Shown in pieces: positions 22,372-32,455 of a stretch of DNA of 64,000 nt. Both the position numbers and the translations under genes were made by a program. The stretch comes from Neurospora tetrasperma FGSC 2508. Lineage: Eukaryota; Ascomycota; Sordariomycetes; Sordariales; Sordariaceae. Location of the stretch: contig NW_009799103.1 of NCBI RefSeq assembly GCF_000213175.1, positions 1,177,161 through 1,241,160 of the forward strand. Direction: 5' to 3'. Below the pieces are notes generated by a model, which was not told the origin of the DNA, did not search any database, and saw only the letters and a list, made by a program, of their open reading frames with translations. Positions within the stretch are counted from its first letter, which is position 1; the number at the start of each line of letters is the position of its first letter.

Positions 22372-24015
22372 ATGTGCACCTTCTGTTACACCCCCTACAT
22401 CGGGTGCCCCAAAGGACGACGGCACTACTACCTCCAATGGTTAAAATGCAAGACAGCCATCAAGAACGGCCACAGTTACTGTCCCATCGGCGAATCCACG
22501 GAGGTTAGAGAACTCCAGAAACTTTCTGGGAATGTTCTGGCTTGCCCGTTCCATACCCATATCGCCATACAACAAATTGAGTTCGAGTTCCGCCAACGAG
22601 ACGAAGTCCCAAGCCCGATAGACTTATCCGAGCCTTCTTCTCCCACAACGTCCAACACAACTTATGTGGCTTCTGACGATGAATCCGAGATTGAGTTCAA
22701 CCAAGCAGGTCAGAAGTCCTTACACCGGCCTTCTAGCACCGCGGTCTACCTCGACCTAAGGTTTCCCAAACCCGGTCCTATCAAGCGGCACAAGTCAGCA
22801 ACACCTACGAAGACACAGACCACAAATATACAACAAAGCACGGATAGGAGTCTAAACAGCCAAAGTGAACCAAACACAGCCAGTATTTGCGCCAAGTCTG
22901 TTCCCGGCACAAGCAGCAGCAGCAGCAGTAGTAGCAAGAAGGGTCCGGTCATCAGTCCAGGCCTCCCAGCTAGCCCAGCTGCCTATCGTCAAAGTCGAAG
23001 CCAACCCCAGACACAACCACATGCCAAACTTACCTTGAAGGCACTTACCGAGGTTGATGAAAGCAATAAAGAGTTGAGGAGCACCAACAAGCTCTCAGAA
23101 CCAGCCTACCATCCACCCAGTCCTCCTCCACCCGAAATCATTACAACATTACCGACACCAGTTGACCAGGCCAATCCATCCAACCCTGACCTCTTGACTC
23201 GCCGCCTGGGGCCCTCGACGGCACTCACCATAACGATTACCAAAGCCCCAAAGCTCAACATTCAAAAAATCACATCTTCCAAGTCCGAGCCAGATCTGAA
23301 GTCAACACCCAAAGGTCTCGAATCCAGTAACTCCACAACCACCTCTACTTCCCACACATTTGATTCCTTCCTCACCCCCTCCGGTACTCTTCAGCCAAAG
23401 TCTAGCACAACCAACTCCTCCACCACGACAACCAATACCACCACCACCAGCAGCAGCAGCCTCCGCAGCCGCAGCGGCAGCCTCTTCACCCGTCTAAAAG
23501 ACGGTACGACAACAACACTCCATCACTCCGCTCTAAGTCGTACACTCAGCGCCAGCACCACCAGCACCAACCGCCGCCGTCAAGCATCAGCCACACACCC
23601 GAAAAACATCGCGCCATGGGATCAGGTGCTTTTACCGGCCTCGATCTCCAAGCCTGTCAATCTTGAAGTTGGAGTGAATGATATTGCTACCAGGGAACCA
23701 ACAAATCTAGCGGCAGACGGCATCACAAATTGCGCCCTGAGCTCGGAAACAAAGGCAATCGACGGTTACCTCCAAGGGAGGTTAGGGGGCCAGGGTCCGA
23801 GGACAGCGCCGTTGCCAGCCGAGATGGAGGTCATGATGTCGAGATTGGAATCGGTCGGAGTTGGTGTTGGGCTTGGGATTGGATTGGCAGTTACGCGTGA
23901 TACTGATGAGGGAAAATCTGTATCTGGACATAAAAGGAGTTGTTCGGCTAACATGTTACAGGGGAGAATGGGAATAGGGCTGAGCGGCTTGAGGAAGAGG
24001 GGCGAATGTAGTTGA
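22372..24015 (+). CDS. Protein with N-terminal Cys/His cluster and long disordered tail
   Basis: Intronless, 547 residues from ATG 22372. The frame is open a little further upstream but without an ATG. The N-terminal 65 residues carry C2, C5, C12, H18, C26, H34, C37, C58, H61 and H63, a spacing suited to one or two zinc sites. Conserved-looking bits are YYLQWLKCKTA and ACPFHTH. Similar N-terminal Cys/His modules open many Sordariomycete hypothetical proteins. The rest is Ser/Thr/Pro-rich low complexity with poly-Ser runs, ending in a short basic stretch (SGLRKRGECS). I do not recognise a named family; zinc binding is inference. Confidence 0.72.
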   Translation: MCTFCYTPYIGCPKGRRHYYLQWLKCKTAIKNGHSYCPIGESTEVRELQKLSGNVLACPFHTHIAIQQIEFEFRQRDEVPSPIDLSEPSSPTTSNTTYVASDDESEIEFNQAGQKSLHRPSSTAVYLDLRFPKPGPIKRHKSATPTKTQTTNIQQSTDRSLNSQSEPNTASICAKSVPGTSSSSSSSSKKGPVISPGLPASPAAYRQSRSQPQTQPHAKLTLKALTEVDESNKELRSTNKLSEPAYHPPSPPPPEIITTLPTPVDQANPSNPDLLTRRLGPSTALTITITKAPKLNIQKITSSKSEPDLKSTPKGLESSNSTTTSTSHTFDSFLTPSGTLQPKSSTTNSSTTTTNTTTTSSSSLRSRSGSLFTRLKDGTTTTLHHSALSRTLSASTTSTNRRRQASATHPKNIAPWDQVLLPASISKPVNLEVGVNDIATREPTNLAADGITNCALSSETKAIDGYLQGRLGGQGPRTAPLPAEMEVMMSRLESVGVGVGLGIGLAVTRDTDEGKSVSGHKRSCSANMLQGRMGIGLSGLRKRGECS

Positions 24016-25167
24016 TCGGGTGGCTGTGCGTTCTTGCCTTCGGGGCTTCTTGGTCGACGTTGATCAGATAGGAAACGATTGGTCAACCAGGTCAGCCTGA
24101 AGTGGGCATTGAGGCATTGTCGGTGTAATGTGACAGAACGTACGAGGGAAAATGCATGCCAAGTCTACCTCTTGAAGTAATCGACTGTTCTGCTTCGCCG
24201 TCGTCCCAACACACATCTCGATAGATACACTTGCATTATACATCAGGTATGTTAGCTTAGCCAATGAGCCACCTCAAGGATAAACGAAATGAGTACATAA
24301 CGGGCGGTATCACAACACTTGCTCCTTTGGTCTCTTCTCTTCTTTTTCTTCGTTACCGACCCCCTCCTTCACCTCTATTCATCCCAGAGTCCCCTTCTTT
24401 TTCCAGCTAAGATACCCTAGCTACATGTAAAGAGGAGCTTTGTGGTTCTGCTGCAATGGTCGAAAGATAAATGAGAGTGGAAAAGACGAATGGTGAAACG
24501 TTACTCTAAGTCTGGTCACCGTACGTCCCCCCTCTTCAAAGAACTCCAATCACCTCAACGACGCACGAACATGACTTTGCCTACCACCACCAGCCTCTTC
24601 TCAAAGCCTCCGGGCTGATCAAGCATTAACATACATAGTCACTCTTTCATCTAGACCGCAGCACAAGCCTTAACCTCCCATACCTCTCCCCAGTCTGTGT
24701 TGTCAAAATCAAACGCCAACTTCAAGTCGAGATACCTCGATGCTACCGATAGCCAGCAAAACGAATATCTTTATCTTGGACAACATTTACAACGCTAAGA
24801 GATTCGACAACACATTTGTCGGGCGGGGTTGGATAGGGGGTTGACCCTATGAGGGTTGGACAGCCAGGTATTTATTGGGTTTCTTAGAAGGTCTTCTTGG
24901 TCGCGACAGTTCGGCTCAATGTCTTTCTCCACCTATACTAGAGGATCATTTCACACAACGGTACAATCAAGTCACAAGGTACATAACTACAATATGAATG
25001 AAGCGAATGCAGTTTCAATGCCCCCCCCCCCCCCCCCCAAAATCACTCAAGGGGTATTAGTGTTCGTGCTGATGTTGCTGTTGGTTGTTGTATGTGTGAT
25101 GGGATCTATACTAATCGTGGGAGGACCAATAGCGCCGTGTATGCTTGGGCCCATGCAAGTGTGTATA
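24016..25167. other. Intergenic region with an 18-base poly-C tract
   Basis: No gene recognised. A plus-strand open frame at 24856-25287 runs through the poly-C tract and is rejected as coding. It includes 3' flanking sequence of the small minus-strand gene at 25168-25441. Confidence 0.45.
25021..25038 (+). repeat. Poly-C homopolymer (18 bases)
   Basis: Eighteen consecutive C residues, the longest C run in the window. It lies 129 bp beyond the apparent end of the small minus-strand gene, where it would be a poly-G run in the transcript direction. Confidence 0.95.
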
Positions 25168-25441
25168 CTAGGTGGTGACAGGAACTGGGTGGTGATGGTC
25201 GTGTTCGTAGGTACCCTCTGCGGCGGCCATGGCGGCAATGGGCCAATGATCCATACTGCTATCCACTCGGGGGATCGAGCTTGTTGAGGATGTCGTGCTT
25301 GTGGAAGCCCGCTGTGGTGGGCGCTGTGCCGGAGGTAGTGTATTCGCTAAAGGTTTGGTTGGGGTTCATGTTGGCGGTTGAGTGGGTGTTTGTCTGGTCG
25401 GCGCAGGTGCGGCGAGTTGCTCGATCGATTAAGGAGGACAT
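25168..25441 (-). pseudogene. Small conserved-looking protein (LDPRVDS type) with an apparent one-base frame change
   Basis: From ATG 25441 a 60-residue frame runs MSSLIDRATRRTCADQ... to GFHKHDILNKLDPPSG and stops at 25259. Small ascomycete proteins often contain '(H)xxxxLNKLDPRVDSDxDG'. Here the match goes exactly to LDP. At a run of five C (minus strand, near 25272) the next frame continues as RVDSSMDHWPIAAMAAAEGT and on to a stop at 25168-25170. With four C residues the family motif would be uninterrupted. This could be a real inactivating or tail-changing indel or a homopolymer base-call error. The family match is from memory of its motif; function is unknown. Confidence 0.5.
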
Positions 25442-26187
25442 GGTGTATTGCAGGCATGGGTGATGTGAGACTATGCATACTAGGTATGTATGGGGTAATA
25501 TAGACTTGCAAGGTGGTGGTTCGTACCGCCGATAAGGAAACAAGAAGGATGGTATAAATGTCTGGGTCGATGTTGGAATGAGCCGTTGTGATCATGTGTT
25601 ATCCCAGAAATTGATGTTTTGTACCCGCTCAGTTCAAAGTCCACAGTCAGTCATTCTCGCCTTTCTTTGACAAAATTTGGCCGAAAGAAGGACCATGCTG
25701 AGCCTGTTGGCATTTGCTGATCTCATTTGACCCAACCCACGTCACGTAGACAAGGCAGTGAGCAACATTTGGAAGCGTACCTACCCCTGGAGCTTACTTT
25801 GCCAGGACCTACTTCGAGGTCTCAAAGTGCTGATATCGATGCACATCTCCGAGAAGCCATAAGTGACAAACGTAGAGGTCATTACACGTTTCCTAAGAGT
25901 CACGGGTGGTCAACAAGTAGACAAACATATGTCTTGCTACATACCTAGCTACTGAAGGAAACCATAGAACTCATTCCAATCCATCACCCATCACCAAAGT
26001 CTGCAGAAAACCTCTCATACAAGACATCAAACCAGCTTGAAACCATAAACTCCTGGGCATCACTAAGGTCTCCATCGTAATCGTGTCGTCAAACAGGCAG
26101 CTGTCCACCTACTCTGCCTTGCGTAAAAGAATTGGAAAAAAGCAAAGTCATCAATATTCATGGCAAATCTCCCGAGTCAATCACCGT
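25442..26187. other. Intergenic region upstream of the small gene and downstream of vid27
   Basis: No gene is recognised. The right part should be the vid27 3' UTR; the left part the promoter of the small minus-strand gene. Confidence 0.45.
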
Positions 26188-28929
26188 TTAATACGGCGAG
26201 TTGACGATGTCTTCCCTCTTCAGCCTCTGAACAGCCGGCGTCCGAGGGCCACCGACCCTGTTACTCGAACCTCTCCTCGCGGCGTCGAGGAAATCCCCAG
26301 CAATGCTCTCTCTTGTCGGCTTCTTGAGACGAGTGTGATCAACCATGTTGACCTCGTGTGGAAGTGCGACGATCACATTCTTGTCTGTACCGAACTTGAA
26401 GTCGTCGGCCTTGACATCGTCCGTATATCGCTTGATCAGATACGGTGTCTTCCTGCCGGTGAGTACCTTCCTAAGGTTCCACTCAATGATGTACGGACCA
26501 GTGGCGGTAATGATGCTGGTTTCCTCAGTTCCGGTACCAGTGTTGAACTTTGCAGGCGTGAAGTTAACAGGCTTGCCAGTCTCATGCGTGAACTGGGCCA
26601 CATGCTCGGGAGTCAGAGCGAGACGGCGTGGCTGAGGCTTCGAGTCGGCAGCAAAGGATTTCTCGAATCCAAGCTTGCCCTCATTCTTGCCTCCCTTTTG
26701 CAGGGCATCGACCAGCAGGAGGTAGTTGCGGCACGTGGCAAGGACCCAGCGACCGTCGGCAGAAACATCGAGACCGAGAATGGGCTCACCAAGAGCGGGA
26801 ATGTGTGTCTTGGCATTGATGCCGAGGCGGTCAAACAGACGAATGTCACCCTTGTTGGATGCCACGGCGATGTAACCCTTCTCGGTAGTCGCGAGGGCGG
26901 AGAAGTCGTTCTTGCTCGCGTACTGCTTGAGCTGGCTGTCGACAAGCTTGGTACCAGAAACACGGGGATCTATACGGTAGAGAGCGTTTCGGCTGATACC
27001 CAGGAAGGTAGGTTCGTGAGTCATCTGGGCAAACTTGTTTTCAGGTGCAAAGGTGACAACAGGAATGTCGTCATGAACCTTCCACTCGTCGACGACTTTG
27101 CCGTACTCGAGATCCATGCGATACAGCTTGTTCGGGTCACCATCTTTTTGGAGGACAAGATTCCGATCCTCATTGTGAAGCATGACCTTGGTAGGCGAGA
27201 AGAGCTCGCCCTTTGGCGTCTCGACCTTGGAGATGTTTGTGCTGAACTCGAGATGGTTGCTGGGCGTATGCTTGAAGACACCAATCTTGGAGCCGCGGAC
27301 AACAAACGAGCGATCGTGCTTGTAACCAACAGCGATCGACTTGTTGGTGTCGGTGTCCTTGGGCTTGTATTCAACATCGTCCTCCTCCTCGTCGGTGTCG
27401 TAGTGTTCGCTTTGGGGACCATCATCATCGGCATCCTCAAACTCCTCCTCTTCTTCCTCCTCCTCGACAGGCTGGTCTTCAAGTACCAGATCATTGAATG
27501 CATCGAGAACGTAGTTCTGTTCAGTCTCCTTGATCTTGCCCCACTTCATCTCATTCTGTTGTTCCCAGAGAGCAGACGTCAGACCCTCTTGGAATCGGTC
27601 GAGGGTGGGCTGATCCTTGAAGCGCAGTAGCCACGAATAAGCTGAGCCATCGTCTGTGAACTGGTTGAAGATGAAAGAGAGATATTCGGGGTTGAAGACT
27701 GGGTTGATCTCCGAGCTAATGGGAATGCCGAGCCACTCGCGGTCGGGAGTCGAGACTTGCAACCAGTACTTCCAGTTGCCAATTTCGGAGACTGTTGCTG
27801 TAACCGAATCGGCCTGAAGGACAAATGATCCTGAGGGAAAGTCGTAGAAATGTAGCTCTCCCTTTTCGGCGGCCATAACCTCACGGGCCTCGGGAGGTAC
27901 CGTGGCCTTGGGAGGGCTATAGTTCCTTTCTTTCTTGGCAGGAGTAGACTTGACGGGAGTAGACTTGGCGGGCGTAGAGGAGCCTGTAGCAGCGTTCTCC
28001 CGCTTGACGCTGGTGTTGGCTGAGTGTAGAGGCATGGCGTCGATGGAGTCGATTGATCGCGTAAGGAGGGCCGGGCTGTGGATGGGACTAGCCTGGGGAA
28101 TCGGTGGCTCGTCAAAAAAGTCGAATTGCTGAAGGTCCTCTTCCGTAGCCAAGGTATTTGGCTTGCGATATTTGCGCTCGTACTGGCACTGTTTGGCGGC
28201 AAGCTCAAACTGATCGACCAGCGAGGATGAGATGGCCGTGTCGCAAACAAACTCGTAGACGTCTCCCACGTCTCCGCTCAGATCGCGCCAGGCCAGGACG
28301 TGATCACCACCTTCTCTCTGTTCAACGCGCAAGTGAAGGGCCTCGTCGAGTAAGAATGTCTTTTCGTCGCGTTCGGCAGCGAGGATGTCGGCGTCGATGT
28401 CGGCGTCCTCACCTTCCTCTTCGGCGAGCAACTCGGCCTCTCCCTCTTCGTATACTCGCTGTACGACGAGCTGGTACTGGAAGTCTTGCGCAGTGCGACG
28501 AATGCGCGCCGAGGCGTCCTTGAAGAGGAGTTCGGAATATCCCTTGGGAGAAAGTGGTCTGACGAGGTAGAGCTGGCCTTGGGGAAGCTCAACTAGCGTT
28601 TCCTGGTTGTTACCGGAACCAAACAGAAGCTTGGCCGCTATAGGGTAAAAGTCAGCCAATGATCGTAACGAGGCTTTGAAGAGTTGACGTTCGCGTAGTT
28701 TGGGTAATGTGATGGGTCAAGGTTGAATGGGCGTGGTGTGCGTCGATCGTGAGGAAGGCAAGAGGTGTAGTAGAGTGGGCGCGTTGCGGGGGCTAGCCCA
28801 GCGTTGCTTCCTGGTGGATGGATGCTCCCACCACTGACCAGGGACGCCAGCGATCATATGCCAACGGTGGGGGAGGGGGATTCGGGCTTGATCTGCCCAT
28901 CACGACTTACCTCCTCTGAGGACAAACAT
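26188..28929 (-). CDS. vid27: VID27 family protein (vacuolar import and degradation 27)
   Basis: Cytoplasmic protein of the Vid27 family, linked in yeast to vacuolar import and degradation; the biochemical role is unclear. Two exons: a 19-nt first coding exon (28929-28911, MFVLRG plus one base), a 273-nt GT-AG intron (28638-28910), and exon 28637-26188, giving 822 residues. Splicing yields MFVLRGAAKLLFGSG, a start like that of related fungal proteins. The order is an N-terminal domain (EDxD/E-rich near residue 75), a Pro/Ser linker near 200-270, a PH-like domain (about 270-400, SGSFVLQADSVTATV to LDRFQEGL), a very acidic stretch (about 405-450), and the C-terminal Vid27 beta-propeller-like domain (TPKGELFSPTKVML, GYIAVASNKGDIRLFDRLG, LGEPILGLDVSADGRWVLAT). 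It is complete. Confidence 0.95.
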
Positions 28930-29698
28930 TGCTGCCGTCGGTCAATATGATACTTGATTAATCGTATTGGACGTGATGATATGAGCTTGCTCAGCGAGCA
29001 CCCGGCGTGCACGGTGCGTTGTCGCTGACGGTGAAAGTTGAAGGGAAGGAGGATGATGTCGAAGGGGGAAAGTAAACAGACCCCAAGAGATAGAGAGGAT
29101 AGCGCTCTAATCAGTGGGGACGTTCAGTTGCATGTTCTGGCCTTCCTTGCCTTCTGGAACCAACCTCGAGTGCAGGGCAGCACTCAGCCAGCTTCGACTC
29201 TGGGGGAGACAGTGCAGTGTGTAGGTACCACGCGGAACGTGCAAAAAGCTGCGTCATAACAGGGCGGGACGTGGCGGTGCATATTGCACGAGCCAATCAA
29301 TATCCAAATCTTCAACGCCACACACGGCCAAAAGCCAAGAACAAAGCCAAGTCACATTGATGCGTGCCGCCGCTCATGCTTGTCTCACATTCAACAGGCA
29401 ACAAAGGGAGGCGTTTGACTGTTAATGCCCTACTAAATGTTCTGCAGCGTAATCATCACCAGAATCTGTTAAGAATCGTCATCCGACACCACCTATCATG
29501 AACGGCCCTTGTGCCATCTTGTCGATGCCAGGAGATTCCCATGAGCACAAGCTAGAATAGTGTGTGATTTCGAGTCTCATCTACCTACCATTTCGCTCTT
29601 ATCTACCATAACTAACCAAGGACAAACGCTCGAAAAGCAAGGAACAACTGAAAACCCCAAAGGGTTGGTTTTCTCTGCATAGAAAAGGGTCGTGTGCG
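28930..29698. other. vid27 promoter and prenylcysteine oxidase 3' flank
   Basis: Both neighbours are on the minus strand, so this 770-bp stretch should hold the vid27 promoter and leader and the 3' UTR of the next gene. No other gene seen. CTACCTACC at 29581-29589 is one of the recurring motifs. Confidence 0.45.
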
Positions 29699-31622
29699 TT
29701 AAAGGTCCACCAGCGGCATCTCGGGCAGTTCCGTAGGCCGTGTCTTGGGAACTTCACCCGCCTTCCGCACTCCTCCCTTACCAGCGCCTCTTCCTGCTCT
29801 GTCACAAGTCATCTTGAGCTGTTGGCCTGGCGCCAGGCTACCATCATGACTCTGGACACCTCCGCTCTCTACTCCCCTCATGTCATCCACAATCAGTCTC
29901 GCCACGTTTTTGCCCATCAAAGCGTTAGTCTCCATAGTCGAAATGAAGCTCTCCATACCAGACGTGTAGTAAAAGCCGGCTCCGACAATGGGGTCCTGGA
30001 ATGTTACGCGAGGCTCGGCCTTGGGATACGAGTAAAACACATGGGGATAATACCACGAAATGGGGCTGACTTCAGCACTTGACTGGTCGTTTGGCTCGGC
30101 GATAAACGTCTCTGGGACCTTGACACCAAAGAGACGGCTGAGAAACTCGGGAGTGACCTTTTCAGGAGAAAAGATCTTGTAGGCGTACTCCTCCTTCTGA
30201 GTCTTGGGATTCACCAGCTTACGCAACATGCTGATGCTGAAGAAGCCAGCGCTTCCCGCGCCTGCCACCCCCGATGTAGCGTTATCAGTCTTGCCGAGTG
30301 TTGTTAGCACTGTTCCGGGGAGAGCTTTGGAATTCTCCAGACCAAAAAATCCGGGGCTGTAGCGGAAGGGCGAGGTGAAAATGGTGACATGAAGCCGCAC
30401 ATAAGGTATCTCGTCAATGTGGGTTTCCAGCACACCATCCGCGATGTTGATATCGCTGAATTGGTACGGATTGGCGAGGATGACATTGTCGAACTCCACT
30501 GGGTAGGATGTGTCCTCCTGGGATGACGAATGGATAGCCCGGAGCCTGTACCTGGCGGAAGTGGTGTCTTCGCTTCCGGTTTTCGCGAAAGAGATAGATG
30601 ACACCGAGGTGTTGAGCATGATGGTCGCCCCCGATCTCTCAACCATCTTCTGGAATATTTGCCAGTTGCCACCCTGAACAGCTGTCGCGCCCGCGGGCGC
30701 CATCGCAACCATGGTATCGAGTCCATGGAGGCGTCCAATATTGGTGGCGTAGTTGACCCGGGTGCTGGCTTGAACAATGTCGTGGGCATAAGCACCATAA
30801 ATCTGGACTCTGTCAGTCAAACAGTCGACCAAGACTCGTTTCGCAACTTACATTATTCGCTTTTAGGAACTCCTCGCCAGTCGCCCCCGTAGCAGGGGCC
30901 AAATCGAGATCATATGCGCGTTGTGTCAGGGACTTGAATGGAAAGTACGGTTCTTCGTACATGCGCAAGAATTTGGAAACAGTCTCCTGAACGAGGTCAT
31001 TTGTCCGCTTAGGGGTCCGAATGCCGTACTTCCAGACGATGTGCCAGAGCTGGGAGATCCAGCTGCTGCTCGTGTCAATCTCAAAGACAAGCTTCTCGCC
31101 GTCCCAGATTCCCATTTTAGGGTCGGAGCCTACGTCGGGATCCTTCTTTCGTAAGCCGAACTCCTCCACCGACTGGTTGAGGATGTAGTTCTTCTCGATG
31201 AAGATGCTGGCTCCCAGTTCCAGTCGAAGTGAGGGGTCATCATAGGGGTTGATGGTGAGAGTCCGACCACCAATATGATCTGTCTTTTCGAAAATGGTGA
31301 TGTTGACATTGACGTTGTATTGTGCGGCATACTTGCGCAAGTGGTAGGCGGCGGAAGACCCGGCTGCCCCAGCTCCTGTGTGGTGTATTAGCTTCTTGCA
31401 AGTGGAAACGATGTGTACGGAGAAATCGAGGCAAAGAAAATAATCCCATGTTAATAAAGACAGAACTGGAAACTCACCGATGATGGCGACCTGTCGCACC
31501 GATGTGTCTTTGTCATCAAGGTTGTCCCCCTCGATGACATCGGGAATTCTGCGGGCAAGAGCTGGCGATGTAAACAACAGCAGTGCCGCAGCGGCGGACT
31601 GTAAATCGCATGGCAGTCTCAT
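29699..31622 (-). CDS. Prenylcysteine oxidase / lyase
   Basis: FAD-dependent thioether oxidase that releases cysteine and a prenyl aldehyde from prenylcysteine during breakdown of prenylated proteins, in the vacuole or secretory lumen. Three exons (31622-31478, 31375-30852, 30802-29699) with introns of 102 and 49 nt give 590 residues. There is a signal peptide (about 1-24, ending ALA-RRI). The FAD-binding GAGAAGSSAAYHLRKYA is at residue 49 onward and is assembled across intron 1. ITIFEKTDHIGGRTLTI, LELGASIF, and the prenylcysteine-lyase C-terminal domain follow (PYQFSDINI, PYVRLHVTIFTSPFRY, PISWYYPHVFYSYPKAEPRV, GFYYTSGMESFISTMETNAL). It is longer than the animal enzyme because of a disordered basic C-terminal tail. 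Confidence 0.93.
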
Positions 31623-32455
31623 GTTGTGTTTGGGAACTGGCGATAGGGAGGTTTGTGTTGCTTTCGTTTACATGGATAGGTTGAAGCAAAAGCACTTTCA
31701 TGAACTTGAAGGTATGAGAAATAGGTGGAGGAGGGAAGCACTCGCTTCTTTACGTATTTAAAGAGTTATCTGACATTGAGGTTGAATTTCTGACAAGTCG
31801 TTCCAAGGGAACGCGGTGTAACACAAGCGGATTTGTCGCAGCTTTATTCTCAATACGGTAGAAGTTCAGTTGGTATCAAATAAAGAGCTCTTCCATCCGT
31901 CCCGTCGTGGTGAGCCGCGTTGCACGCTATCGGAAAGTGGCATGAAGCCGAACGTTAAAGTGATATGTGAGTACGCCAATCTCCTACATGTCTTCGCGTT
32001 AAACAAGGTACCGCTCTATCGCCTTGCCTCGGGATTACTTGAGATGTCACTAACATCCACATGGAATGGAAGGCCAGGCCACCTGATGGCGGAAACAGGC
32101 AGCTCAGTTACAGTACCTAGGTTGTGCGGGAGGTGGTCCTAGCTTCCTTCTTGTTCCATGCCGGGCACCCCACCGCCTGCCACCGCCCCTCCATGCCAGC
32201 ACGACACGGCACGCCCAGAAAGAATGCCAGCACTGACGGGAGCGGGACCACCTCACAAGCTGTACTGGACCTACGACAGGGGCTGCCTGCCGCCTCCGCC
32301 CAAACCGTCGCCTGGACTGGAACACGACGGAAAAAAAAGCTAACGCAGGATCGGGGAACAGCTCCTTTACATGCCAAAGAACATCCCACCCCGCAATCGC
32401 ATCTCTCCTATACAAACAATCTCGATATCCTCGTCCCATCCACTGTTAATCCGCC
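31623..32455. other. Divergent promoter region between prenylcysteine oxidase and cct6
   Basis: The genes are transcribed away from each other, so both promoters lie here. The right part is C/A-rich leader-like sequence for cct6. Overlapping open frames on both strands at 32100-32440 have no motif and are not called. Confidence 0.5.

Noticed and set aside
24856-25287. Plus-strand 143-codon frame with a hydrophobic stretch
   Set aside because: It runs through the poly-C tract and lies antisense to a small frame with a recognisable motif; it has no family resemblance.
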